This document shows, in pieces, positions 9,163 to 18,848 of a DNA stretch of 64,000 nt. The stretch is from the NCBI RefSeq assembly GCF_034262375.1, contig NZ_CP139558.1:2666001-2730000 (forward strand). Reading direction: 5' to 3'. This DNA is from Mucilaginibacter sabulilitoris. GTDB taxonomy: Bacteria; Bacteroidota; Bacteroidia; Sphingobacteriales; Sphingobacteriaceae. The first letter of the stretch is position 1; every line of letters begins with the position of its first letter. The translations under genes and the position numbers were made by a program. Under the pieces are notes generated by a model that saw only the letters and a program-made list of their open reading frames with translations, was not told where the DNA came from and did no database searches.

Positions 9163-9174
9163 ATAATTACGACA

Positions 9175-12100
9175 ATGAATATCATAAAAACATCGCTGAA
9201 GTACAAGCACGTCACATTGTCGGTATTGTTCCTGCTGTTTGCTGTGGGTATAGATTCTTTATTAAATATGCCGCGCAGGGAAGACCCCAAAATCACCATC
9301 AGACAAGGTTTGGTAGTAGCTTATTTTCCCGGTGCAAACTCTGTGCAGGTAGAAGACCAGGTTACCAAAAAACTGGAACAATATCTTTTCCAATATGAGG
9401 AGGTAGATAAGTCTAAAACCTATTCTACCACAAAGGATGGAGAAGTAGTGGTAAACGTGGAACTCACAGAACGGGTAAAGCAGCCTGATATATTCTGGAG
9501 CAAGCTTCGTCATCAGTTGCTTACTTCAAAACAGCTCGATTTGCCCGAAGGGGTAAAAGGGCCCGTTGTTAATTCCGATTTTGGAGATACCGAAGCCCTT
9601 GTCATTGCTTTAGAAAGCAATAACGCCAGCTACCAGGAGCTAAAACAGTATGCTCAAAAGCTGGAGGACTACCTGCGTACACTGCCCGCCGCTTCTAAAA
9701 TAAAACGCATAGGGGAGCAGCAAGAAGAAATTGTGGTGTCTTCTACCTCTGAAAAATTGTCTCAGCACGGCGTTAATGCACAACAGGTTGTTCAATTATT
9801 GCAGTCACAAAACAGCATCAATGCAACCGGTGAGGTAAAAACAAATAGCAACAAAGCCCCTCTTTATACCAATGGCTATTACAGTACCGAAACAGACCTG
9901 GCCAACCAGGTATTGGGAACCTCGGCGTCGGGGTCGGTAGTGAAGTTGGGTGATGTGGCCACGTTGAAAAGAGATTATAAAGAACCCCAGAGTATCATTA
10001 CGGTAAATGGCAACAAGGCAATGATGCTTTCTGTTCAGATGCAGGAAGGGAATAATATTGTAAAATTCGGTGAAGAAGTTAAGCGGAAAATAGAGGAAGC
10101 CAGAAAAGTAATTCCTTCAGATGTTAAAGTCACTACTATCGTTAATCAGCCGCAGGTGGTAGACGAAAATATTTCACACTTCATCAGGGAGTTTTTTTTG
10201 GCCATAATTTCAGTAATTATTGTAGTGGTTTTGTTGTTGCCCCTGCGCATTGCAGCTGTAGCCGCAATGGCCATCCCTATGACCGTGGCAGTGACCTTTG
10301 CGGTGATGCACGCCCTTGGCATTGAATTGCATCAGGTGTCTCTGGCAGCTTTGATCCTGGTGCTGGGGATGGTAGTTGACGATGCTATTGTTATCGCCGA
10401 CAATTATGTAGAACTGCTGGATGAAGGTGTTGAACGATGGACCGCCGCGTGGCGCAGCGCCAATGATCTGGTAGTGCCGGTGCTGGCGGCTACTGTCACA
10501 ATCATTGCCTCATTTATGCCGATGGTTTTAATAAGCGGTACTGTGGGCGAATTTATCTTCGCATTGCCTGTTACTGTCGCTGTTGCCCTGGCCTCTTCAT
10601 TTTTTGTGGCGATGGTTTTGACACCCTTGCTTTGTTATACTTTTATCAAAAAAGGTCTGCACGAAAAAGCCGATCCTGCCAGGGACAAAGCAGATCATCA
10701 GTCTCCCGGGAAGCAAAAGAAATCCTTGCTCGACTACATGCAGAATGGATATAATGCCTTGTTGGATTGGTGCGTAAAACATCCATCAATTACTATTATC
10801 GGTAGCCTGATACCTATTGTCCTGGCGGGATTACTGTTTTCAGGCGGTATAAGGCAGCAGTTTTTTCCTGCGGCAGAAAGAAGCCAGTTTGTTGTAGAAT
10901 TATGGATGCCAACGGGAACAAAGCTGGAAAAAACAAATGAAGCGATTTTAAGGGCTGAAACATTGATAAAGCATGATAAGCGGATCGTGTCTTACGCCAC
11001 ATTTACCGGCACCGCTTCGCCCAGGTTTTATTATAATTTCTCGCCGGAGTTTGCTACAAACAATTATGCACAAATACTGATAAACACCACGACAGAGGAA
11101 ACTACGGAAGAACTTGCTGAAGAACTAAGCGCCAGGGTGGGAAAGCTGATACCCGAGGGCACAACTTATGTAAAGCTGATGCAGCAAGGCTCAGCGCTGA
11201 AGGCACCTGTTGAGATCAGGATTGTTGGAGAGGATATTGACCATCTAAAAACCATTGCCGAACAGGTAAGTGATATTGTGAAGCAAGCAAGGGGCAGCCG
11301 TTTTGTAAGAAACGATTTTGCCGAAGATTATTACGGCATCGGTATAAAGTTAAAAGAAGAAGCCAGTCGCCTGGGCTATACCACACGAAGCATTTCACAA
11401 TCAGTATACACCGGTTTTAGCGGAGCAGCGATTTCTACTATATATGAGGGTAATGATGCTGTAAACATTGCGTTGAGGCTTGACGAAAAAAGCAGGCAAA
11501 CAACCGGCGACTTGCAGAATACATATTTGAGATCGCCCGTTACCGGAGCAAATGTTCCGTTAAGGCAAATCGCAGATTTAGTTCCCCAATGGCAAAGCGG
11601 TCGTATTATGCATCGCAATGGGATAAGAACACTCACCGTACAAAGCGAAACCACCCATGATGTTCTCCCTTCAGAATTGTTGGCTGCTATACAGCCCGCA
11701 ATAAGTAACCTGCAATTGCCAAGCGGGTACCACATTGAATATGGCGGAGAGGATTTCAATAAAAAGGAATCCTTGGGTCAGTTGATTACAGCATTGCTCG
11801 TTAGCCTGGTGCTTATATTTTTCATCCTGCTGTTTCAGTTCAGGGACCTTAAAGAAACGGCTATAGTAATGTTCAGTATTCCGTTAAGCCTGTTCGGCGC
11901 CATATTGGGGCTGTTTGTTACCGGGAACTATTTCAGCTTCACTGCTTTTATCGGGCTCATCGCGTTGTCGGGAATTGTAGTACGAAACGCGATCATCCTG
12001 GTTGACCATACCAACGAGCTCATTGAACATGGCCTTGATATTAAAACAGCGGCTGTCGAATCGGGGAAAAGGCGTCTGCGGCCAATCTTCCTTACGGCAA

Positions 12101-12285
12101 TGGCAGCGGCGATTGGTGTATTGCCGATGATCATCTCGGGGTCGCCAATGTGGGCGCCGCTTGCAAGTGTGCTGGCATTTGGCGTGGTGTGGAGTATGGC
12201 AATGGCTCTGATATCTGTACCTGTACTGTACATAAAGTGGATTAAGTCAAAACCAGGTTCAATAGAAAAATCATTAAATTCTTAA
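9175..12285 (+). CDS. RND efflux pump, inner-membrane permease (HAE1/AcrB type)
   Basis: 1036 residues, the normal length of a hydrophobe/amphiphile RND transporter. Two repeats each have one transmembrane helix, a large periplasmic loop and five further helices. The proton-relay Asp pair of TM4 is present in LILVLGMVVDDAIVIADN, and the second-half counterpart of the repeat (GIVVRNAIILVDHTNE) follows near the C-terminus. It would form a trimer exporting drugs, solvents or lipids from the inner membrane and periplasm through the adaptor and the TolC-like channel on either side. The 18-base AT-rich linkers and lack of an HME-type metal signature argue against a heavy-metal pump. Specificity unknown. 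Confidence 0.96.
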   Translation: MNIIKTSLKYKHVTLSVLFLLFAVGIDSLLNMPRREDPKITIRQGLVVAYFPGANSVQVEDQVTKKLEQYLFQYEEVDKSKTYSTTKDGEVVVNVELTERVKQPDIFWSKLRHQLLTSKQLDLPEGVKGPVVNSDFGDTEALVIALESNNASYQELKQYAQKLEDYLRTLPAASKIKRIGEQQEEIVVSSTSEKLSQHGVNAQQVVQLLQSQNSINATGEVKTNSNKAPLYTNGYYSTETDLANQVLGTSASGSVVKLGDVATLKRDYKEPQSIITVNGNKAMMLSVQMQEGNNIVKFGEEVKRKIEEARKVIPSDVKVTTIVNQPQVVDENISHFIREFFLAIISVIIVVVLLLPLRIAAVAAMAIPMTVAVTFAVMHALGIELHQVSLAALILVLGMVVDDAIVIADNYVELLDEGVERWTAAWRSANDLVVPVLAATVTIIASFMPMVLISGTVGEFIFALPVTVAVALASSFFVAMVLTPLLCYTFIKKGLHEKADPARDKADHQSPGKQKKSLLDYMQNGYNALLDWCVKHPSITIIGSLIPIVLAGLLFSGGIRQQFFPAAERSQFVVELWMPTGTKLEKTNEAILRAETLIKHDKRIVSYATFTGTASPRFYYNFSPEFATNNYAQILINTTTEETTEELAEELSARVGKLIPEGTTYVKLMQQGSALKAPVEIRIVGEDIDHLKTIAEQVSDIVKQARGSRFVRNDFAEDYYGIGIKLKEEASRLGYTTRSISQSVYTGFSGAAISTIYEGNDAVNIALRLDEKSRQTTGDLQNTYLRSPVTGANVPLRQIADLVPQWQSGRIMHRNGIRTLTVQSETTHDVLPSELLAAIQPAISNLQLPSGYHIEYGGEDFNKKESLGQLITALLVSLVLIFFILLFQFRDLKETAIVMFSIPLSLFGAILGLFVTGNYFSFTAFIGLIALSGIVVRNAIILVDHTNELIEHGLDIKTAAVESGKRRLRPIFLTAMAAAIGVLPMIISGSPMWAPLASVLAFGVVWSMAMALISVPVLYIKWIKSKPGSIEKSLNS

Positions 12286-12289
12286 TCAA

Positions 12290-13609
12290 ATGAAACTTAC
12301 AATAAAATTCGTTTTACCGCTTATGGTATATTTCATGTGGTGCACCCTATCGCTAAAGGCGCAGGATGTGCCAACTTATTCCCTGGAGCAACTGACCGAT
12401 TCTGCTTTACGGAATAATCATGCGCTTGTTACTAAAATGTGGCAGATAAAAGAGAAACAGGCAAAAATTGAAGAAGATAAAATTAAAAGGTACCCTTCAA
12501 CAACTTTGAGCGGGAATTATCTGCATAGTTTTAGTTTAGGAGAATTGACCATCCCTGCAGGTTTAATCGGCCAATCAAGCCCCAGTACTGATAAGAGTTT
12601 CACGGTGGGCCAGAACAATAGCTCAGTGATAGGGATAATGGCTTATCAGCCCATTACACAACAGGCAAAAATAAAAACAGGTGTAGAAGTAGCTAAAACC
12701 GATGTGCTGTTGACAGAGAAAGACCGGCTTAAAATTACGCTGCAAATAAAACAGACAGTAGAACAACTTTACTATGGAATACTGATAACACAAAAGCGTT
12801 TGGAAGAAGCTGATGCTGCATTGGCATTAGCTAAATCAAAACTTCAGGATGTTGAAAATGCTTTGCGGGCCGGTAAAACGGTTACCGCTGATAAAGCGGG
12901 GTTGCAAGCCAACATTGCCGATGAGGAGCAAAATATACTAAAATTGAACATACAGGTACAGGATTACACCGGCGATTTAATCACCATTACCGGTATTATC
13001 GCAACCGATATAAAGTTAAAAGAAATTGAACCAGACATTCCTGCTATGCAAACTGTAGAGGAATACCAAAATGCCGCTAAAAATTCAAATGTTGATTTGC
13101 AAATAGCCAACCTGAATAAGTCAAAGGCTGTGTTGAGTATAAAGTCTTCCCGGCAAAGTAATATTCCCGAACTCGGATTGATTGGAGGGTACGCGCACCA
13201 ATTCGGCAATGCATTACTACCGGTCAACAATACTTATGTTGGCCTCAGCCTGAAGTGGGACCTGCAAAGTATATTTTCAAATAAGCAAATAACCAGGCAA
13301 AGGCGATTTGGCTTAAAGCAGGCAGAAGAGAATTTTATCAACACAGAACTGCAGGTAAGTAACGATATTAAAAAAGCACACAGGAAAGTAAATCAGGCGC
13401 AGGCATTAGTTGCTGCTGCGCAAAAGGCTGTGAGTTACCGGCAGGAGGAATTAAAGATACAGGATGATAAGCAGGCTGCCGGTCTCAACAAATCGGCCGA
13501 TTTGCTCAACACAAAGGCATTACTGGCTAAGGCCCGTGCTGATATGTATTCGGCACAGTTATCATACCGGATGGCTGTTTCAGATCTGAAAATTTTAGCA
13601 GGGCAGTGA
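12290..13609 (+). CDS. TolC-family outer-membrane efflux channel
   Basis: 439 residues with a cleavable signal peptide (FVLPLMVYFMWCTLSLKAQ) and the duplicated helical OEP domain of TolC proteins (about residues 35-220 and 230-430). Long coiled helices are visible, e.g. KKAHRKVNQAQALVAAAQKA, as is the GLSLKWDLQSIF strand segment that enters the outer membrane. Starts 4 bases after the pump stop codon, so translation is probably coupled. With the adaptor and pump it completes a tripartite efflux system; no dedicated TetR regulator is beside it, so control may fall to the Crp/Fnr gene at 7024. Confidence 0.94.
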   Translation: MKLTIKFVLPLMVYFMWCTLSLKAQDVPTYSLEQLTDSALRNNHALVTKMWQIKEKQAKIEEDKIKRYPSTTLSGNYLHSFSLGELTIPAGLIGQSSPSTDKSFTVGQNNSSVIGIMAYQPITQQAKIKTGVEVAKTDVLLTEKDRLKITLQIKQTVEQLYYGILITQKRLEEADAALALAKSKLQDVENALRAGKTVTADKAGLQANIADEEQNILKLNIQVQDYTGDLITITGIIATDIKLKEIEPDIPAMQTVEEYQNAAKNSNVDLQIANLNKSKAVLSIKSSRQSNIPELGLIGGYAHQFGNALLPVNNTYVGLSLKWDLQSIFSNKQITRQRRFGLKQAEENFINTELQVSNDIKKAHRKVNQAQALVAAAQKAVSYRQEELKIQDDKQAAGLNKSADLLNTKALLAKARADMYSAQLSYRMAVSDLKILAGQ

Positions 13610-13920
13610 AAATTCTGCTTGTTAACACGCTTACAAATGATTTTTTGCTGATAATATAATTAAGTGTTCGCTTTTATGAGTATTGTTATTTAATAGTTTA
13701 TCACAAAATGGTATACAATTTCATTTACATATTTTGCTGTCAAATAAAGTGCTAAAGGTAAATGTTCCTTAGAAAATCCAAATATGTTAAATGTCTGATA
13801 CATAGTTTGTGATGTTGATTTTAGGTTGCGTTCCTTTATATGTTTAGCAAGCAAAAATTCTTATTTTTAATATACTTTATCTGCGAGCAGTTTGAATTCA
13901 CCATTTAAAACTATTCCTGT
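13610..13920. other. AT-rich intergenic region
   Basis: About 310 bases between the efflux operon and the DUF4242-AraC gene. Strongly AT-rich with no ORF, RNA or hairpin recognised; it presumably carries the promoter of the gene at 13921. Confidence 0.4.
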
Positions 13921-15009
13921 ATGCCAATTTTCATGGACCGACATGATGTTTCCGAAACGGTTACAGCAGAGAACGTAGCACAGATACACCAGGAAGATTT
14001 AAAAATTCAGGGACAATTCTTGTGCAGGGGGCTAACTTATTGGTTTGACGACCAAAGAAAAACCGCATTTTGTTTAATAGAAGCGCCGGATGCCGATGCC
14101 ATTAAAAAGATGCACGCGAAAGCGCACGGGGATGTGCCGCACATGGTTATAGAAGTAGATACGAGTGTGGTTGAATCATTTTTGGGCCGCATTGGAGATC
14201 CTGTTAAAGCCCAGAATACGACATTAAATATTATAAATGACCCTGCTTTCCGAATCATCATGATCATAGGTTTAGATGGGTTTCCGGCGCTTTCCAGGTC
14301 AGACCAGTTTAAATCATTGTTAAACTATTATCACAACGCGATTGTGGAGATATTAAAGTCATTTGAAGGGAGTGTTGTTAAACAGAATGAAAAGCATTTT
14401 TTGATTTCATTTAAATCGGTTACTTACGCTTTGCATGCTGCTCAAAAAATCCAATTATTACTTAAAGAAGATCCTGATAAAACAGTAAAGAAAATTAATC
14501 TGAAAATAGGATTGAGTTCGGGAGTACCGGTGTCTGAGAAAAACCTGATTTTTGAAGATGCCATTAAGTTAGCCGAACGAATGTGCAGGGTTGTTCAGGG
14601 AGAGATCATAGCATCCTCAGAAGTTAAAGAGCTATACAATAGTGAGAATGCCAAAGCCTTAGATGAAGGTAATATATATTGCCTCACAAAACAGGATGAA
14701 AGGTTTTTAACACTGTTAATGGAATATCTCGAACTAAAGTGGAATAATACCGATTTAAAAGTTGATGATTTTAGTAAACCGGTAGGGTGCAGCAAATCTC
14801 AGCTGTACCGCAAATTAATTTTACTTACAGGCAAATCGCCTAATACTTTTATTAGAGACTATAGATTGGATGAGGCTTTAGTATTATTAAATAAAAACAC
14901 CTCGAATATTTCGGAAATAGCTTTTGAAACGGGTTTTAACAGTCCGTCATATTTCTCAAAATGCTTTCACAAAAAGTATAACTATCTGCCTTCCAGCTAC
15001 TCAAACTGA
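13921..15009 (+). CDS. DUF4242 + degenerate cyclase-like + AraC fusion regulator
   Basis: 362-residue three-part protein. Residues 1-95 match DUF4242, a small dimeric alpha/beta-barrel domain described as nickel-binding in one actinobacterial member (MDRHDV start, HAKAHGDVPHMVIEVD). Residues about 105-265 follow the class III nucleotide cyclase fold in order: GLDGFPALS where DIxGFTxL is expected, then FEGSVVKQNEKHFLISF, the A..AA..I.. helix and KIGLSSGVPV. The two metal-binding Asp positions are replaced, so catalysis is unlikely and a sensor role is more plausible. Residues about 270-362 are an AraC HTH pair (KPVGCSKSQLYRKL; ISEIAFETGFNSPSYFSKCF). It lies 215 bases before a flavin oxidase gene on the same strand, a likely target. 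Start ATG 13921; ATG 13933 possible. Confidence 0.85.
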   Translation: MPIFMDRHDVSETVTAENVAQIHQEDLKIQGQFLCRGLTYWFDDQRKTAFCLIEAPDADAIKKMHAKAHGDVPHMVIEVDTSVVESFLGRIGDPVKAQNTTLNIINDPAFRIIMIIGLDGFPALSRSDQFKSLLNYYHNAIVEILKSFEGSVVKQNEKHFLISFKSVTYALHAAQKIQLLLKEDPDKTVKKINLKIGLSSGVPVSEKNLIFEDAIKLAERMCRVVQGEIIASSEVKELYNSENAKALDEGNIYCLTKQDERFLTLLMEYLELKWNNTDLKVDDFSKPVGCSKSQLYRKLILLTGKSPNTFIRDYRLDEALVLLNKNTSNISEIAFETGFNSPSYFSKCFHKKYNYLPSSYSN

Positions 15010-15224
15010 ACAATTGTTATAGATAAGTAGAGTTTAGATAATTCATTTGAACCAAAATTGCTACTAATTGAACTAAAATTTATAGTCCTGAATTTTGTTA
15101 GCACGTAGTTTTGAAGAAAAATAAGCCTGATAAAATTACTTAAAAGAACAACCGGTTAATTGCATGTGCCTGCAAGAATTTTTATTAGGGATAATTAACT
15201 CTTTTAAACATTAAATACAAAATT

Positions 15225-16622
15225 ATGCCAGTTTTAGTTAAAGACTTAAGTCCGTCTGTTGTTGAAAAATTCAGCGGAGAATTTAAAGGTGAAGTTACGC
15301 TTCCTCAAAACCCTAATTATGATGAGGTACGTAAAGTGTACAACGGAATGATTAATAAACGTCCCGGGGTAATTGTTAAGTGCCGCAATGTTGACGATGT
15401 TGTAAAAGCAGTGAATTTTGCCAGGGAAAATAATCTTTTGGTAGCCGTTAGGGGAGGAGGGCATAATGGCGGTGGCTTGGGTTTAGTTGATGACGGTTTG
15501 GTTATTGACCTGTCGGGAATAAAGTTTGTACACGTTAACGCAACAGACAAGACCGTTCAAGTTGGAGGTGGAAACGTGTGGACAGAAGTTGATGCCGTTA
15601 CCCACCAATATGGCCTGGCTGTGCCTGCCGGCATCATATCAACAACCGGAGTGGGCGGGTTAACGCTTGGCGGTGGAATTGGATATCTTGCCAGAAAACA
15701 TGGCCTTACAATTGATAATTTGCTGGAGGCCGAAATGGTATTAGCAAATGGTGAAGTAGTTACTGTAAATGCCAGCCAAAATCCCGACCTGTTTTGGGCT
15801 ATCCGCGGTGGCGGCGGCAATTTTGGGATAGTTGCTTCATTTAAATTCCAGGCCCATCCGGTTAAAAATGTTTTTGGAGGGCCAACCTTATGGCCGATAG
15901 AAAAAACAGAAGAAATTATGGAATGGTACCATAATTTTATTCATAATGCTCCCAACGAGCTCAACGGGTTTATTGCCACACTTACCATTCCCGGTCCGCC
16001 ATTTCCGGAAGAACTTCATCTTAAGCAATTTTGCGGAATCATCTGGTGCTACTCAGGCGATTTAGAAAAAGCCGAAGAAGCGTTTAAACCGGTGCTTGCC
16101 ATGAATCCAATATTTCAACATCTTGGCGAAATGCCTTATCCGGCAATTCAGCAAATGTTTGACGGTATGCTCCCTCCGGGTTTACAATGGTATTGGAGAG
16201 CTGATTTCTATAACGATATCAATGAACAGGCGAGAGCTAAGCATTTAGAATTTGGATCGGCCATACCGACCCCGCTTTCTCAAATGCACATGTACCCGCT
16301 TAGCGGAGCTGCCGCGCGTGTTGCTAATGACGCTACACCGTGGGCTTACAGAGATGCAAAGTATGCCGGGGTAATTGTAGGAGTTGATCCTGATCCGGCG
16401 AATGCAGATAAAATAACCGATTGGTGTAAAAACTATTGGGACGCCCTGCATCCTTTTTCTGCCGGCGGCGCTTACCTGAATTTCATCATGAACGAGGGGC
16501 AGGATCGCATTAAAGCAAGTTATAAGGGTAATTACGAACGTTTGACGAAAATTAAAGGTAAATATGATCCGGATAACTTTTTCAGGGTTAATCAAAATAT
16601 TTTGCCGGCTGAGAGTAACTGA
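15225..16622 (+). CDS. FAD-linked oxidase, BBE type
   Basis: 465-residue PCMH/BBE-family oxidoreductase with the FAD-binding fold in the first 220 residues and the berberine-bridge C-terminal segment (YNFDRLTKIK-like end: NYERLTKIKGKYDPDNFF). His80 in VRGGGHNGGG is the site of the 8-alpha-histidyl flavin bond. The second attachment seen in bicovalent members needs Cys in a G-x-C-x-x-V-G motif; here that stretch reads ISTTGVGGLTLGGGIG with no Cys, so a monocovalent flavin is predicted. No signal peptide, so cytoplasmic. Members oxidise sugars, alcohols or alkaloid-type substrates with oxygen; the substrate is unknown. The fused AraC regulator upstream may sense it. Confidence 0.92.
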   Translation: MPVLVKDLSPSVVEKFSGEFKGEVTLPQNPNYDEVRKVYNGMINKRPGVIVKCRNVDDVVKAVNFARENNLLVAVRGGGHNGGGLGLVDDGLVIDLSGIKFVHVNATDKTVQVGGGNVWTEVDAVTHQYGLAVPAGIISTTGVGGLTLGGGIGYLARKHGLTIDNLLEAEMVLANGEVVTVNASQNPDLFWAIRGGGGNFGIVASFKFQAHPVKNVFGGPTLWPIEKTEEIMEWYHNFIHNAPNELNGFIATLTIPGPPFPEELHLKQFCGIIWCYSGDLEKAEEAFKPVLAMNPIFQHLGEMPYPAIQQMFDGMLPPGLQWYWRADFYNDINEQARAKHLEFGSAIPTPLSQMHMYPLSGAAARVANDATPWAYRDAKYAGVIVGVDPDPANADKITDWCKNYWDALHPFSAGGAYLNFIMNEGQDRIKASYKGNYERLTKIKGKYDPDNFFRVNQNILPAESN

Positions 16623-16717
16623 TGTTAAACCTGTAAAAAGATTCCCTAAGCTTTTCGAACCCTACGTCACCTCTGCATCGCAAACCCATTTCTTATCTTA
16701 TTGCGATGAATACCCGT

Positions 16718-16754
16718 TCAGATATCGATCCCTGTAAAAGGTATCGATATCTGA
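16718..16754. repeat. 12-base perfect inverted repeat (tcagatatcgat)
   Basis: Arms at 16718-16729 and 16743-16754 around a 13-base spacer. It follows the flavin oxidase and has no T tract, so an operator is as likely as a terminator. Confidence 0.6.
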
Positions 16755-16780
16755 TATTATAACCTCAATCAATTTTCTGC

Positions 16781-16824
16781 CGTTCAAAAAAGATGTGGTC
16801 TGTAACGATCACTCTTTTTGAACG
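16781..16824. repeat. Second inverted repeat before the lipoprotein gene
   Basis: Ten-base arms cgttcaaaaa (16781-16790) and tttttgaacg (16815-16824) with a 24-base spacer, ending 35 bases before the lipoprotein start. Position suits a regulator site for that gene. Confidence 0.5.
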
Positions 16825-16858
16825 TGTTGTACCTGATTTAAAAACCAAATTACACAAA

Positions 16859-17257
16859 ATGAAAGCTATAAAGATGGCTTTGGTTTCAGTGATAATTTTA
16901 CTGCAATTATCATGTTCCAAAGAAAAATCTGTCAATAATCCATTATCCAACCGGGTAATCAGATTTGAATTATATGCCAAAAAAGACAACTCAGATAATA
17001 ACCATAACATTACATTCTCTTTATTCATCAAAAGTCATAAGAAAGTTCTTTTCGATTCTACGCTTGCTGTAATGAAAATAAAGGACATTCCTGATTCCAC
17101 ACAAAAGCTGGTTTTTGAAAAAAAAGTCCCGGATGATGATGGTTCTGAATTAGCTGCCGGCTTCCGGTATGTTATCGAAGGTGTGGGTAATTCTTCGCAC
17201 CTGGATGTCTGCCGGGCAGGAGAGTCGTTCAAACTCATTGAATTTCCCTTTCAGTGA
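16859..17257 (+). CDS. Hypothetical lipoprotein
   Basis: I choose the ATG at 16859 (MKAIKMALVSVIILLQLSCSKE) because it begins a textbook lipoprotein signal with lipobox LQLSC; an ATG at 16793 would add 22 residues ahead of it and overlap an inverted repeat. The mature part of about 110 residues is predicted beta-rich (VIRFELYAKKD, ITFSLFIKSHKKVLFD, GFRYVIEGVG) and I recognise no family. It is expected at the outer membrane or in the periplasm. It lies between the flavin oxidase and an AraC regulator on the same strand. Confidence 0.75.
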   Translation: MKAIKMALVSVIILLQLSCSKEKSVNNPLSNRVIRFELYAKKDNSDNNHNITFSLFIKSHKKVLFDSTLAVMKIKDIPDSTQKLVFEKKVPDDDGSELAAGFRYVIEGVGNSSHLDVCRAGESFKLIEFPFQ

Positions 17258-17311
17258 GCGGAAATTAATACGGATACTTTAAGGAATATCAAAAATTTAA
17301 AATCGTTTGCG

Positions 17312-18178
17312 ATGCTTAATATTTATAATAAAAAGGTGAATGACCCTGGAGGTTATCGCCAATTTAAATACGGGAAAAGCTTAATAACGCTGTATAACTG
17401 CCCGTTAAAATCAAAGTTACAGGAAATTTGGAGCCAGCATAACTATATCATTTATGTGATGGAGGGACGCAAGATATGGCATACCGCCCACGGTAGCTAT
17501 GAATTAAATAAAGATTCTTGTGTATTTGTAAGGAAAGGGGCTTCTATTATCGAGCAATTTTTTGATGCAACATTTTGCCTGGTGATGTTTTTTTTGCCAG
17601 ACGACTTTATTTGTGATGTGCTAAAAACCAAAACAATTCCGCTTTATAAATCTGGCGAAAGGTATGAACCGGTTATGCCAATTTATACTGACACGCCGGT
17701 AAAAGCTTTCTTTCAATCTATGCTATTACTTTTTGAAAGTGGCCGCGAACCCGATCCATCACTTATAGAAGTTAAATTCAGGGAACTGGTTTTAACGCTC
17801 GCCGGCAACTCCCGTAACAGCGAATTGTTGTCGTTCTTTTGCTCGCTGCTTCATGAACCACAGGCGGTATCCCTGCAAAAACTGATGGAAAATAATTATC
17901 GCTTCAATTTAAAACTGGAGGAACTTGCCGAGTTAAGTAACAGGAGTCTGTCAACTTTTAAAAGGGATTTTAAAAAACAATTTAAAAGCACTCCCGGTAA
18001 GTGGTTAATTGAAAAACGGCTTAATCATGCCATGAACTTATTAACCAATACAGACAAAACCGTTAGCGAAGTTGCTTTTGAATGCGGATTTGAAAGTCTC
18101 TCTCATTTCAGTCGTGTGTTTCATGATCGTTTTGGAATAACTCCGCGGTGTCAGAAAAAGTGGTTATTGGCTTGTTGA
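17312..18178 (+). CDS. AraC-family regulator with cupin-like N-terminus
   Basis: 288 residues. Residues 1-165 form a beta-rich sensor (SLITLYNCPLKSKLQEIWSQHNYIIYVMEG..., with the GSYELNKDSCVFVRKGA strand pair of the cupin-type AraC sensors) and residues about 190-288 the two helix-turn-helices: LEELAELSNRSLSTFKRDFKK and SEVAFECGFESLSHFSRVFHDRFG. It is followed by a secreted NTF2-like protein gene 92 bases on, a common pairing in Bacteroidota. The inducer is unknown. Confidence 0.9.
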   Translation: MLNIYNKKVNDPGGYRQFKYGKSLITLYNCPLKSKLQEIWSQHNYIIYVMEGRKIWHTAHGSYELNKDSCVFVRKGASIIEQFFDATFCLVMFFLPDDFICDVLKTKTIPLYKSGERYEPVMPIYTDTPVKAFFQSMLLLFESGREPDPSLIEVKFRELVLTLAGNSRNSELLSFFCSLLHEPQAVSLQKLMENNYRFNLKLEELAELSNRSLSTFKRDFKKQFKSTPGKWLIEKRLNHAMNLLTNTDKTVSEVAFECGFESLSHFSRVFHDRFGITPRCQKKWLLAC

Positions 18179-18270
18179 ACTTTTAAGTCAATTTTCTGGA
18201 CTTTCAGGCAAAACTCGTTCTGTTACAGTATTATACATTTGTATTGTAATTATTAAAAATATTAAAAATC

Positions 18271-18702
18271 ATGAAAATTCTAAGAACACTAACATTGAGC
18301 CTGGTTTTATTAACCGGTTCTGTTGCACTAAAAGCCGCACCTGTTAAAACTGACGAAAAATCACTCACCATTAAAGACGTAGTTAATACTTATGTACGGG
18401 CTATGGCTCATGGCCTTATCAGTGATTTTGAATCGACAGTTGATCAAAACGCTAAATTTATTCTGCTTAGAGGTAAAAACATGCTGAGCTATTCAAAGGC
18501 CGAAATGTTAACTTCATTACTGGAAACCCAGGGTTACGATCAAAACTGTGCAGTAGATACCTCGGTTGCAAGTAATGGCGAAGAACTGGTAGTCGCAAAA
18601 ATTGATATGTATTATCAGGACTTAACGCGAACCAACTATGTAACCATGGTTAATACACCAGGCGGCTGGAAAATTACCGAAGTATATTCCGTATTCAAAT
18701 GA
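18271..18702 (+). CDS. Secreted NTF2/SnoaL-like (DUF4440-type) protein
   Basis: 143 residues with a signal peptide (ILRTLTLSLVLLTGSVALKA) and the alpha+beta cone of the nuclear-transport-factor-2 superfamily: helix TIKDVVNTYVRAMAHGLI, the strand FESTVDQNAKFILLRG and the closing strand pair VTMVNTPGGWKITEVYSVF. No catalytic residues can be assigned; such exported proteins usually bind a small ligand. Preceded on the same strand by an AraC gene that may control it and followed by a strong terminator at 18712-18745. Confidence 0.85.
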   Translation: MKILRTLTLSLVLLTGSVALKAAPVKTDEKSLTIKDVVNTYVRAMAHGLISDFESTVDQNAKFILLRGKNMLSYSKAEMLTSLLETQGYDQNCAVDTSVASNGEELVVAKIDMYYQDLTRTNYVTMVNTPGGWKITEVYSVFK

Positions 18703-18711
18703 GCAACCTTA

Positions 18712-18745
18712 AAATGAAGCCTGTGGCTACCCACAGGCTTCATTT
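18712..18745 (+). terminator. Strong intrinsic terminator
   Basis: Fifteen-base arms (18712-18726 and 18731-18745) with a CTAC loop and a T-rich tail, 10 bases after the NTF2-like gene stop codon. Confidence 0.9.
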
Positions 18746-18848
18746 AATTTATGAATAATAGAGCCTGTTTATACCCAATAAACAGCTAAACAATTACTTG
18801 AGTAATAGAAGTCCAGATCATCTTTCCCGTTTTATTCCGGGCCCATAT

